Shown: positions 44,690 to 55,786 of the stretch, piece after piece | Layout: each line of letters starts with the position of its first letter | Numbering within the stretch: position 1 is the stretch's first letter | Assembly: GCF_003573695.1 (NCBI RefSeq) | Contig: NC_039363.1 | Span: 129,873,302 to 129,937,301 of the forward strand | DNA from: Papaver somniferum | Lineage: Eukaryota > Streptophyta > Magnoliopsida > Ranunculales > Papaveraceae | DNA length: 64,000 bases | Direction of reading: 5' to 3' | Notes under the pieces: generated by a model | Told to the model about the DNA's origin: nothing | Databases searched by the model: none | What the model saw: the letters and a program-made list of their open reading frames with translations, nothing else | Made by a program: the position numbers and the translations under genes

Positions 44690-45996
44690 AGGACTAGGAG
44701 TACTAAGGGTACTTTCCTCACGAAGAGACAGATTCTCAAAACTGAAGTTTCCAAAAACGGGGCTCTAAAAAGAAGAGTCTTCGAGCTCCCCGCCTTCACA
44801 AGAAGAACTACTAGGTTTTTCACTAATCAAACGACCTAGAGTGTTTCTTTTCCAAGCCCGTTTAAAAACTTCGGGCATACACTAGAAAAACAAAATCAAA
44901 AAGAAAAGCCCTAAAAAGGAAGGGATGTTCTATGCAAACACAAACAAGGCTGACTCCACTACATCAAACCTACTGATTTCTAGCAAACAAAAAGCATGAT
45001 GGATCCACTTAGATTGTTTCTAGACTAGCTTCTAATCCTTCGAACGGGAATTCGTTACAATTTAAGCAAACCCCTCTGGAATCAATCCGAGTTAAAGTAA
45101 GTTGAATAGAGGCGAGGGAAGCTCGGTGGAGCTTTGATGCTCAAGGCATCACCGGTATTACAAGGCGGCGCAGTCACACATTCAACTTACAGTAACCGTC
45201 AAGAACTTCGAAGTATGCTTAAAAGAGTAACCAATATCTTTCGAATGACTTTCCTGTTAAGCTCGTTACCCTATCGGTCTCGTTCTAGTCAAAATTTTAG
45301 GCTTAGGTTCGCGTTTGGTGTCGTTTTCCTAAGGCGGGCAAGAAGAGAACGGTGATGAAATCCGAACCCTTATCTTGTATGGCCAGTCCTTTCCCTTTAC
45401 TAGGAAATTAAAGCAGCCGTTTTCAAGTCCTCAACATATATGCATACGAAGGAAGACAGTAACTCGATGACAAGAGATTCGCGAGTGTTTCGACAAACTT
45501 ACCTCCCGTACACGGGGGATGAACCTTTGTAGTGGACTCGGGCCACGAATCCTATGTCATGTATGAACTCGAGGGGCCGAGGTGATATCATAATCACCGT
45601 CCTTCTCTGCAAACAGTTTATATTTAAACTACCCTTCCGTAGGGTTTAAAAATAATGTCTCAAAATTTAAAGTCCAAAGTCCAAAAATATAAAGTGCAAA
45701 AGAAAAGAAAGTCTAAAAAAAAAAAAATCTACAAAAATAAAAATGTCTCTCATTTTTTTTTATAAAAAAAAAAAATCTTCTTCTTCGCTCCTTTCGCTTT
45801 GCCTTTTACTCCAGTCTTTAAGTATTCACCAAAAGCTTTGAAAAAATTTTCTTTCGCTCCAAATTCCAAAATCTGAAAGAAAAAGACAAAAATACAAAAA
45901 CGTAAAGAAGAACAAATAAAAATAAAAACCAAAACCAAAAAAAAAATCTAAAAACTCTAGCCTAAAGACAAGTTCGCGTCGGCGGCTCCAAAAATT
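44690..45996 (-). other. 5' leader and primer-binding site of the gag-protease element
   Basis: This includes the remnant N-terminal gag extension (about 44690-44880). It is followed by a leader matching those at 22319-23382 and 31602-32197. The primer-binding site is plus 45973-45990. Confidence 0.8.
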
Positions 45997-46979
45997 TAAT
46001 GTGTTTTCAAGTTGTTGTAGTAAAAAGGTTCGTTGAGACTTGTGAAAGCGGATTTTTAGGTTTTTTTTTAATAAATAAAAATAACGAACTAATTTAAAAA
46101 GATGTTGTGGAAATTATGGAGAGAATAGAGCTAGGATTCCACCATTGGTTGATATTAGTGATTTAATAAAACAATAATTATGCAACTCAACATTCAAATT
46201 GATTCTAATAGTATTGCCTAGACATGTAGATTTCCAAAAGAATAGATGTTAATCCAAGCATACAATATCAAAACCCCTAAGCAAGCATATTCTATCAAGA
46301 GAAAATACACCTAACTAATCAAAATCATATAAACAATTTTTATTTTAATGCAAAAATCATAATAGAGTTGTTGTAATTAACTAATAGAAATATATCACTT
46401 TTACCGCAACAACGGCTTCCTCCATAGCCCAAGGATTGGGTTTAGCTCATCACTGTGTAAACACGCTCAAAATATTTGTTCATTGCTTCAAAAATTGTTT
46501 ACAAAGATAAAATGGAGAGAAAATGATGAAAATCGGGTGTTTAAAACTCTTCCCCTAATCACTTCCTAATCACTCCCTAATCACTCCTCAAAATCTTCAC
46601 AGTGAAGGAATATTATTCTCGGGAATAATTTCCTATTTTTTTCTTTTCTGCACATATATTTCCCACAGTAACACCAACAGTAAGTGAAACGAAAATATAT
46701 TTGTTCCCTGTTTTAGCTTATCACGCGTCTGTTTAGTGTTGACATGTTCCAACATGCATATTTCTCGAAATATATTGATTCTAACTCGTGACAGGATAAT
46801 CTCTCAACGCAGCTCCGAATAGTAAATGTCCTCCAGGTTGCCTTTAACACTTTTTCGAGCCAATTTTTCCGAAAATGTTTATTTCCTAAAAATACATAAA
46901 AACACAATATTAGTACAAAAATCGAGTACCAGCAATACATGAAATTAAGGACAACGTATACACAAAAATGTGTCTATCA
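45997..46979 (-). repeat. Right (5') LTR of the gag-protease Athila-type element
   Basis: This 983-bp LTR ends TGTCTATCA at 46979. Its first dinucleotide is TA, probably a G-to-A change. Confidence 0.92.
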
Positions 46980-47372
46980 TCTATATCCTACTCTTTGAGA
47001 CAAGAAGTCGTATGCTATATATATAGACTTTGATTATACACATTTGGTATTTCGAGCCGAGCATACATCGCCTATCTATATCTCGAAATATGTGTTGGTA
47101 AGATTTTCCCTTCGATCAAGTTTATTTTTACCATGTGACGAAATTCATGATATGTTTCAATCATCTTGAAAATTTCTTTGACGAGAAATGGTGTAACAAC
47201 TATATAACGTCCTCTAAGAATGTTTCAATGATTGAAATGAGAGTTTAGATTATATAACCAATGGTGGACATAAGCATTGTTGTGGAAACACATTTATGTA
47301 TAAGTCCTATTCCTTGAACCAAAATTTGCGAACTTTGTTGATCAAGAGAACCGGGAGAATGGTGTGAGCCAA

Positions 47373-47565
47373 GTCCGCGAACTCAGTCCGCGAACTGCCG
47401 AAGTTCTCAAACCCGAGAGTTTCTGCTGAAGTTAACAAACTACTTGCATGAAGCTAAGTCCGCGAACTCAGTCCGCGAACCCAGTCCGCGAACCGACAAA
47501 GTTCTCATACCAGAGAATTTCTGCTGGAGTTTGTAAACTCTGACCGGTATCTTAAGTCCGCGAAC
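47373..47565 (+). repeat. GTCCGCGAAC decamer cluster inside the Copia-type LTR
   Basis: Exact copies start at 47373, 47386, 47458, 47471, 47484 and 47556. Adjacent copies are 13 bp apart (GTCCGCGAACTCA or a close variant). The cluster lies in two larger units of about 85-100 bp that also share GAGAATTTCTGCTG-like sequence. Related but less perfect clusters occur in the other family LTRs (near 13890-14070, 29485-29590, 34140-34325). Confidence 0.85.
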
Positions 47566-49601
47566 TGATAGGTGCCAAATATTGCATTATTTATCATCAT
47601 TTTATTGACACTTATCCCTTTTTGCATACCATAATTTCCCCTTTTGTAATGAATTCTGTATTTTACTCTCCTCAAGGATAAATATTTTATTTTACTTAAT
47701 TTTGCATTTTTAGGTGATAAATAAAGTCTAGATGAGTTGCGGAGCGAAAAGAGCAAAGACACGGGAAAAAGCCGAAGGAAACTCTAGCGGAAAAGAAGTG
47801 AAGAATGCGGTATGGAAGACTCAAGGATGAAAATGGGCTTAACAAGGAAGAAATTGTTCTTAAAGAAGAAGTGGGCTCAAGATTACCTAAGCCCAAATCC
47901 ATTTCCTAAACCCAAACCCATATCCTAAACCCAAAATCCAAACCCAAACCCGCTTCTCTCCTTAGCCGGCAGATTGGATCCATTCCATCATCCAACGGTC
48001 GCTTCATCAGAGTGCATCGATCTTTGATGTTCCTGTCTAACACTATAGCACCTAACTCCATCTTGGACCGTCAGTTTTGATGTATCTCACATCCAACGGT
48101 CGCTCCACACCCATCTCCATCGCTCAGTTGGATCATTCCATCACCTTCTCATCGTACGCCCTTCATCATCGAGACATCAAATTTTGATACACCCGCTCAA
48201 CACCCAATCGCCAAATACCTATCGACTTCACCCAAACACTCCCTAACCCATTCTCCATCGGGTTCTTCTCCCCAAATTCCTCTCTTCCATCACCTGCAAC
48301 TCCTTCACCACCATATCCTTCCACCACCAGACCCCGATGTTCACTGCCACCATCTCCATCAAATCATTCCAAACATCTCCACCATCTCCCTAGGCTAGTT
48401 CTTTTACTCATCTCACAACCACTGAACCCTAGGTTTGGGGTGAATAAAACAACTCGAGTTAGGGAACAATTAGAGCATCATAGGCGTCAATTGGAGCAGG
48501 GGGAGAGCAGAGAAGGCATGGGTTAAGGATGGGTTGTTGTTATTTCAGTTTTTTTGGTGAGTAATTTTATTAATTTTGAAAACCCTAATTTTCTCTATTT
48601 TGGGGATTTTCAATTAGGGTTTGTAATAGGTATAAATTGAGACATTGTGTATGATGTTGAGCTAGTCGGGGGATACCCAAGCTCATTTTGGAGTAAAAAT
48701 CAGAAACTTACTTTCAATTATTTGTATGCCCTGTCACTTGCAAATTTCCATGTTTAACATCAATGTTAGTAATATGCTAGAGATGTTCTTCATGTTCTAA
48801 ACATCCTAGATAGGGTTTAGATGAAACCCTTAGCCTTAATGCTAGGATGTTAAGAAAATTTCTCTTACTCATGCCATGCTCACTGTTTAGGATAGTTTAA
48901 GCATGTGGATGACATATTACTTTCACCTAGAATGTCAAGCATCCTAGGTAATTAGATGCATCCTATGTATGTTTCACTTGCATTCATTTTCATGTTAGTT
49001 AGCTTTGATTAGTTGTTCTTTGAGCAGACAACTAATACTTTGCCTTGATATAGTGATTGAAGTTAAACTGTCCATCTAAGAAGCTAGAGTAGTGCAATAG
49101 CTAACATGCTAGTGTGGGTTGAGTGGTGAATTCTCAAGCCCTAGTTCCCCTCTATCAAATATTCAATCACTTCATTGTTGTTTCAAAAATCTCAACTTCA
49201 ATGTTTGCTATTCATGTTTAAGTTTCATTGTTAATCTTGCTTCAACTGTCAGTGTTCGATTAGTGTAGTTTTATGTCAAAAATTCTGTTCTATTTAATGT
49301 TTGATGATTAGTTTCAGCTTAATGATTAGTTGACTTTAATGTTAGTGTGAATTATTTCTTCAAGTGAATGTCTTGTTAGTTGTTGTCCTGATTAGTTAGC
49401 TTCCTGTTAGTTAGTGTCCTGTTTAGTTTTGTTGTCACTGTTTAGATTTAGGTTTTAGTAGAAAAGAACAAAAAAGTTACATTTGCATCCTCCAAGTCCC
49501 TGTGGACTTTCCCTTGCTTGCTCACTAGATATTCTTAGCCTTGTGCACTTGCAAGTATTTAGAACATAGTTTTAGGGTATCATTCCCTTGCTATCACGAA
49601 C
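47561..49601. mobile_element. Solo LTR, 2031 bp, Gypsy-like
   Basis: The insertion 47566-49596 begins TGATAGGTGCCAAATATTGC and ends CTTGCTATCA. It is flanked by CGAAC at 47561-47565 and 49597-49601. It interrupts the 3' LTR of the large Copia-type element. It has no tract for protein coding. Two copies of an ATCCAACGGTCGCT string lie near 47982 and 48091. TG...CA ends, the 5-bp duplication and the length point to an LTR left by recombination; the TGATAGGTGCC start suggests a Gypsy (Tat/Ogre-like) origin, which is tentative. Confidence 0.85.
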
Positions 49602-51223
49602 CTAGTCTGCGAACTTGAGAAGATTATATATCTGAAGATGATTTATGAACTTAAACTTAAAAAGACTAAGGAATGCAGTTTGCAAACCGTGGCTATAAAA
49701 GTTCATTAACCGATTCAAGTGAATCAAATCATTTTTGCTTTAATTGTGTCTTGTGTAGTACATAAGATTTTCTTGCAATTGAAAAACTCTCTAACTAGTT
49801 CATTTGAATTCATTTGAACTAGTTATGGTGAAGAAGAACGTGGTTGATATAAAATGCTCATATGGCTAACCTTTTGGTTAACTATTGTTGAACCAACAAG
49901 TGCATACGTTTGGGTACGGTTAACAAACCTAGAAGCGTGCATTGTCAAGTGTGTGTAACAAGATAAGTTTTCGATCTAACGGTTGAGAAATATTAGCTTG
50001 AATCTAAATCAGGTTTTCATCTAACGGTTAATATTGAATGCTTTGTTACTAAGATAACATTGGTTCCAAACCTTGATTTGAAAGACAATATAAAGGAGAC
50101 ATCTAGTATTGTGCAAAACTAATCCCCACACCTTACGTGTGATACTAGTTTGTGTGCTAGAGTCGATTCCCCTTTAACCTTTGGTTTTCTTCTTCTAAAA
50201 CCATGTTAACGACTTAAAGACTTCATTGGGATTGTGAAGCCAGACCGATACTACTTTTATCGTAGTTATGTGATATGATCTTACATATTCTATCGTACGA
50301 GTACAATCAGATTGATTGACTTGAGATTGATATCTCCGATAGATAAGATATAAAAAGTAACCACAAACATCTTCGTCTCATTGTTTGTGATTCCGCAACA
50401 TATTATTTCTCTACCATACAGTTAAGATTGGTGTGAGGTGATTAATAAGTTTAGGCTGTTCTTCGGGAATATAAGACCGGATTATCAATTGGTTCATGTT
50501 CACCTTGATTATTATCAAAAGACGGAACAAAACCTTTAGGGTTTATCTGTGGGAGACAGATTGATCCTTTGATAGACTTGTCTGTGTGAGACAAATTTGT
50601 TTATTATCAAAGCCTGCGATTTTGGGTCATAGCAACTCTTAGTTGTGGGTGAGATCAGATAAGGGAATCAAGTGTGTAGTATCCTGCTGGGATCAGAGGC
50701 CTAGGAGCATAACTGTACCTTGGATCAGTGGGATATTGATTGGGGTTCAACTACAATCCATTCCGAAGTTAGCTTGGAGTAGGCTAGTGTCTGTAGCGGC
50801 TCACTACAGTGTGTGTTCACTCTGGACTAGGTCCCGGGGTTTTTCTGCATTTGTGGTTTCCTCGTTAACAAAATTTCTGGTGCCTGTCTTATTTCAATTT
50901 TCGCATTATATTGTTTCATCTTTATAATTGAAATAATACAGGTTGTGCGTTAGATCATCAATTAGAGTAATCCAACCTTTGGTTTTTGATTGTCATTGGT
51001 TGATCCTTGGATATTGGTCTTTGGTACCATCCAAGTTATTCCTTGCATTTGGTTAGAACTTGCAGTTCCTGCTTGAGTAAATCAAATCAAGAGAGAGATA
51101 TAAACTCGTTGATATACTTTTAATTGATTGAGTCTTGTTGATTCTCTAAAAAGTATATTCGAGTTTGTCCATAGAGATTGCTAAGCGAAATATTGGGTGG
51201 TGTTGTTAGACCCCCGCTTTTCA
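49602..51223 (+). repeat. Last piece of the 3' LTR of the large Copia-type element
   Basis: The sequence matches 34312-35936 of the 5' LTR, including the TAACTAGTTCA hairpin (49792-49825). It ends CGCTTTTCA at 51223, followed by the TAAAC duplication. Confidence 0.92.
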
Positions 51224-51228
51224 TAAAC

Positions 51229-53660
51229 TTCTCAAACGAAGCACGAGGTGCTTGTTTGAGTCCATATAATGCCCGTCGAAGGCTACATACTTGATTAGGT
51301 CCATGAGGCAAACCAGGAGGAGGTTGCATGTAAACCCCTTCTTGTAACTCACCATGAATAAAAGCGTTTTTCACGTCCATTTGATGAAGCCCCCATTGTC
51401 GTGCCAACAAGTAATGTTCGAACTGTAACCATTCTGCACACTGGTGCAAATGTTTCTTCATAGTAAACACCATATTCTTGTGTATAACCTTTTGCAACAA
51501 CTCGTGATTTACATCGTTCAAACTTACCATCTGACTTGGTCTTAACTTTATAGACCCATCTGCTTCCAACAACTGATTTTCCAAGAGGAAGATCCGCCAT
51601 TTCCCATGTCCCTGCCTGTGCATGTGCTTCCAATTCATCATCCATTGAATCTTGCCATTCTGGAATGGTTGCAGCTTCTCTGTATGTTTTTGGTTCATAA
51701 AATGACAAAATAGAAGACAAGGAACAATGTTAGTCTGCATACTTAGCTATTGGCCTTCGATTGCGAGGTGGCAAAGAATTTTCTTCAGAATCGGGATCTC
51801 GTTCCTGAGTTGCACTGTCAGGTTGAGTCGTAGAGTGGTCTTCATCATCAGTATTTGGTGGATCAACAACTAGAGGATATGGACTTTCAGGAGTGGATAT
51901 AGGAAAAGCACTAGTATTGGATTCACTAGGAAATGGATCAGAATAAGTGAAAGACTCAAACGATGATGATTTGCTGCTTGGAAGTGACTAGAATGGGACT
52001 TTCTCCCAGAATGTGACATGACGAGAGACACGAAACTTTCTATTAACTGGATCATAACAACGATACCCTTTTTGTTCAATACCATAACCAAGAAAGACAC
52101 ACAAGACATTCTTTTGACCAAGTTTATAACGTTCACGTTCTGGAAAGAGTACAAAAAAAGTTGAACCAAAGACTCGAAGCTCAGAATAGTTTGGTTTCTT
52201 ACCATAAAGATGCTCATAAGGTGATATTCCTCCTATGACAGTTGTTGGGTCTCTATTTATGGTGTAGACTGCAGTAAGGACTGATTCTCCCCAGAAATTG
52301 GAAGGAACTGAACCAGAAATTAACTGGGTTCTAGCTGTCTCTATAATATGACAGTGTTTACGTTCTGCAAATCCATTTTGTTCCGGAGTTTCAGTATATG
52401 AAAGGTGAAGAATGGTGCCTTGAGTTTGAAAAAATTATTTCAATGGATTGGAAATATATTCCCCACCCTGATCAGCACGAAAAACTTTGATCACTTTACC
52501 AAACTGAGTTTTTATCATGGTTGAGAAATCAACATATAACTTAAGAAAATCTTCTCTAGAGCTGAATAGATATACCCATGTATAACGCAAATAATCATCA
52601 ATAAAACTAACATAATGCAAAGCACCTCCCTTTGACATAATTGGAGATTTACCCCAGACATCAGAATGTATAAGAGCAAATGGTTCAGTTGAGATAGAAG
52701 TGCTAAGATGAAAAGAAAGAGCTGGTTGTTTTGCCAGTTTACAAGAGATGAAATTTGGTTCTTTATCTAACTGAGTATCTCCTAGTAAACCCTTATTGAT
52801 CATATATGAGAGACGAGAAAAGGAAACATGACCTAACCGAGAATGCCAAGACATGAAGGGAGATATTCACACAGGTGCAGTGGGAGTAGCACCTACGACA
52901 TGACTTTTAGATTCTACGGAGAGATAAAGAGATTGAAGGAGATACAACCGACCAACTCTACGGCCTATCCCAACTAGCTTCCCGGTTTTGAGATCCTGTA
53001 TAGCACAACGAAAGGAAAACAATATGTGTTATAACCTTGATCACACAGTTGACCAACTGAAATAAGATTCATTATAATATTTGGTACAAGAAGCACATCT
53101 GGTACATAAAAGTTATTTGAATTGTTGACCAATCCTATATGACTTGCAGTTACTGTTGATCCATCAGAAATATGAATCTTAGGAGTGATGACAGGATGAA
53201 GACTTTTAAAAAACTTTTGATTAAAAGTCATATGGTTTGATGCTCCTGAGTCGAGAAACCATTCAGTTGAATAAATACCTGAGGAGATAGAGAAGGCGGA
53301 TGCAGTTGTAGCATTGTTACCAATTGAGAGTGCTTGTTTAATTATCTCTTGAATATCAGCAATATTTGGTGCAGAACTACCACCAGGTACATCTAATGCA
53401 ATGAGTTTGGTGTTGATGCAGGTGAGACTGGGGCTTCCATAAATCTGGTTGGTGCACTGTATTTGTTTCCTCCATTTGCATTGATTCTTCTCATGTTTCT
53501 TGAAGTTGGTGAGGTGCAAAATCTGGATGAATGACCAAGTTCCTTACAGTACCCACACTGTGTTGTGGGTGTGTCAGGTATTATTGGTGAGGAATTTGCT
53601 GATGGAATATTGCAATTCCTTGCAAAGTGCCCAAAAGTCTTACAATTGTGACACTGTACT
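51229..53660 (-). pseudogene. gag-pol: Copia gag end, protease, integrase and start of RT
   Basis: Right to left: a CCHC knuckle CHNCKTFGHFARNC (53612-53653); protease with WFLDSGASNHM near 53250; a gag-pre-integrase HHCC region (WHSRLGHVSFSRL, about 52850); integrase with IHSDVWG and FRADQGGEY (52455-52680); integrase C-terminal part (about 51990-52215); RT start with [12 protein letters not shown] and [20 protein letters not shown] (51400-51660) and [10 protein letters not shown] (about 51245). Frameshifts occur near 52435, 51980, 51370 and elsewhere. The frame is cut at 51228 by the TAAAC insertion and continues at 33492. Confidence 0.9.
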
Positions 53661-54446
53661 TGAGGTGATTGATAATACTAAGCTGTTCTTCGGGAATATA
53701 AGTCTGGTTTATCAATTAGTTCCTGTTCACCTTGATTTACCAAAAGACGGAACAAAACTCGTAGGTATTTTTATGGGAGACAGATTTATCTATTACCGTA
53801 GACTTTTCTGTGTGATACAAATTTGTTTATTAAAGTCTTCGACTTTTGGTCGTAGCAACTCTTAGTTGTGGGTGAGATCAACTAAGGGAATCAAGTGCGT
53901 AGTATCCTGCTGGGATCAGAGACGTAAGCAACATAACTGTACCTTGGATCAGTGTGTGATTGATTGGGGTTCAACTACAGTCCAGACCGAAGTTAGTTTG
54001 TAGTAGGCTAGTGTTTGTAGCGGTTTAATACAATGTGTGTTTAATCTGGACCAGGTCCCGGGGTTTTTCTACATTTGGGGTTTCCTCGTTAACAAAATTC
54101 TGATGTTTGTGTTATTTCTTTTCCGCATTATATTTTGTTATATAATTGAAATATCACAGGTTGTGCGTTACTTCAATCAATTAGAATATCCGACCTCTGG
54201 TTGTCGATTTACATTGATTGACACTTGGATATTGGTCTTTGGTACCACCCAATTCATCTCTCTTATATTTAATCAGACTCGCATATTTCTATTGTCTTGA
54301 ATAAGGATTAAATGGAGATATTATAACTTTTTGATATACTTTATTAAGATTGAGTCTAGTTGATTCTCTTGAAAGTATATCGGAGTTAGTCCATATAGAT
54401 TGCTAAGCGAAATATTGGGTGTCGTTGTTGTACCCCATCTTTTTCA
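53661..54446 (+). repeat. Truncated Copia-type LTR (3' third)
   Basis: The sequence from GAGGTGATTGATAATAC to ATCTTTTTCA matches the last about 790 bp of the family LTR (35146-35936). It abuts broken Copia gag on the left and Athila LTR on the right. The left side is a deletion junction rather than an LTR end. Confidence 0.88.
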
Positions 54447-55786
54447 AATACCATTGTTCATTGGAGAAATAGCTTCCTCTGTCGCCCCATAGAATGGGTT
54501 TAGATCATCATGTTGGAAACACGCTCAAAAGTTGATTTCATTGCTCAAAGAGTGTTTACAAGGGTGAAAATAATAAAACAGGCAGTTTGCAACGCTGTAT
54601 TGGCGTTACAACCCAGCTGCTACATTGAATTGACTGTCACAGACGAACTATACCCTAAAGCTGTTGCAATAGACTGTTACAAAGATTTAAAAATAAACCC
54701 TTGAGAAAAATAAAACACTAGAAATAAACGACTGCAAAATGCAGTATTATGTTTTCCGTGTATTCTTCTTCTTGCTGGTGATGAATATCTCTGCAAATCT
54801 CTATTCTCTGCTTCCTTTTCTCCCTGAACTCTCGATATATCTTCTTTATCACCACAACATCTCTTTTATAGAAAACAGGACCAAGAAATCTCGCTGATCA
54901 CTCCCAATATTCCTCCATCACTCGGTAATCAGTAAAAAATATTTTCATGCAAGATACGTGAATTTCTTCCCTGTTTTAACTTCTCACGTAGTTAGATGTT
55001 GTTTACACACTCCAAATTTATTGAAACACGTTCCATAATTAGATGATAACGTTGTAGACTCGTGTTGTCTCATGAAATCTTCCCAAATATACAACCAATC
55101 CCGAGATTATCTTCCGGCGAAATATTATTTCATGTTTAAGCTCAAAACCATGTGAACTCCATGATTTTCTCAATTCTGACACTTTTACCATCCCTGTTTC
55201 GTCGCAGTGTCTCATTTCCAATCAATCTGCTGAAGAAAATCACGAGAAAATCTCCAAAACTCATGCAATCCCGTGAAATAACTCTCCCATACACGAACTG
55301 CCCTGTTTTCATCTCTTAGATTATCTAGCCAAATTCAATCGAAACAAACAATCATACCATGCCTGTTACGCCAAATCAAGACATCCCAATAAATCTCAGC
55401 CATTTAATCTCTCTATAACACCCCTAAATATCGATTCCAACATATGCATGTGCCTGTCACATTTTCCCGCCAAAACTGATTTTTTTAAATGAAGATGAAC
55501 GGTGCCCCTTAACCAGACCAAGGGTGTGAATAGCAGTTGGCGCCCTAGGGGATGCAAATAGTAAAGAAGGTGCCCCTTAGTAATTGAGGTGTCCCTTATC
55601 CAAAGTGGGGATCCGTTTAGCAAATGTCCTCCGTGGGTGCCCCGGGTAATTTTTCGATCCGATTTTTCCATAAATGTTTATTTCCCGAAAATACATACAA
55701 AACATAAAACACCATAATAAGTACAAAATCGAGTACCAGCAATACAGAATATTGAGGATAACTTAGACACAAAAATGTGTCTATCA
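54447..55786 (-). repeat. Partial 5' LTR of the outer Athila element
   Basis: The sequence aligns with about 10487-11827 of the other LTR and ends TGTCTATCA at 55786. Its first about 400 bp (plus-strand left), the primer-binding site and part of the leader are missing. The antisense frame present at 10777 in the partner is disrupted here. Confidence 0.85.

Larger units (their letters stand above)
39691..46984 (-). mobile_element. Young non-autonomous Athila-type element with open gag-protease
   Basis: TCTAT at 39691-39695 and 46980-46984 flanks 39696-46979. LTRs are 39696-40680 (985 bp) and 45997-46979 (983 bp), about 98% identical by eye. The right LTR starts TA instead of TG. The polypurine tract is plus 40681-40695. 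The primer-binding site is plus 45973-45990 (minus TGGAGCCGCCGACGCGAA). The only long frame is gag-protease. RT, RNase H and integrase are absent, with 1.4 kb of untranslated sequence in their place. Confidence 0.94.
33488..51228 (+). mobile_element. Large Copia-type element with gag only, carrying two younger insertions
   Basis: TAAAC at 33488-33492 and 51224-51228 flanks 33493-51223. The 5' LTR is 33493-35936 (2444 bp). The primer-binding site TGGTATCAGAGC (35939-35950) matches initiator tRNA-Met. The 3' LTR starts at 39432 and is in three pieces: 39432-39695, 46985-47565 and 49602-51223. The 3.5-kb interior has a degenerate Copia-like gag with zinc knuckle, a downstream coiled-coil frame and a long 3' tail, but no pol. 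LTR differences of several percent by eye suggest it is older than the Gypsy insertion inside it. Long LTRs and gag features recall the SIRE/Maximus lineage. Confidence 0.92.
32203..53660 (-). mobile_element. Ty1/Copia element, 5' end deleted, split by a later insertion
   Basis: On the minus strand it runs from a gag zinc knuckle at 53612-53653 through protease, integrase and RT. It is split at 51223/33493 by the TAAAC insertion, then continues with RT and RNase H to 32442 and a short LTR. Domain order protease-integrase-RT-RNase H defines Copia. Its right end is cut off near 53660 in gag, so the 5' LTR, leader and most of gag are gone. Confidence 0.9.
10084..55786 (-). mobile_element. Outer Athila-type Ty3/Gypsy element, shell of the nest
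   Basis: Minus-strand order from right to left: partial 5' LTR (54447-55786), leader (31443-32202), gag (30004-31601), protease and RT start (24923-26032), rest of RT and RNase H (16461-17824), integrase (15682-16430 and 12919-13236), 3' untranslated part and polypurine tract (11828-12918), and LTR (10084-11827). Gag and protease resemble the Athila lineage. Five later insertions interrupt it. Many stops and frameshifts show it is old. No target duplication can be matched, because the left LTR runs into another leader and the right side abuts a LINE. Confidence 0.85.

Noticed and set aside
47566..49596. A host gene, suggested by exon-like pyrimidine-rich sequence near 47950-48400
   Set aside because: It is bounded by TG...CA and a perfect CGAAC duplication inside another LTR, and has no long open frame.
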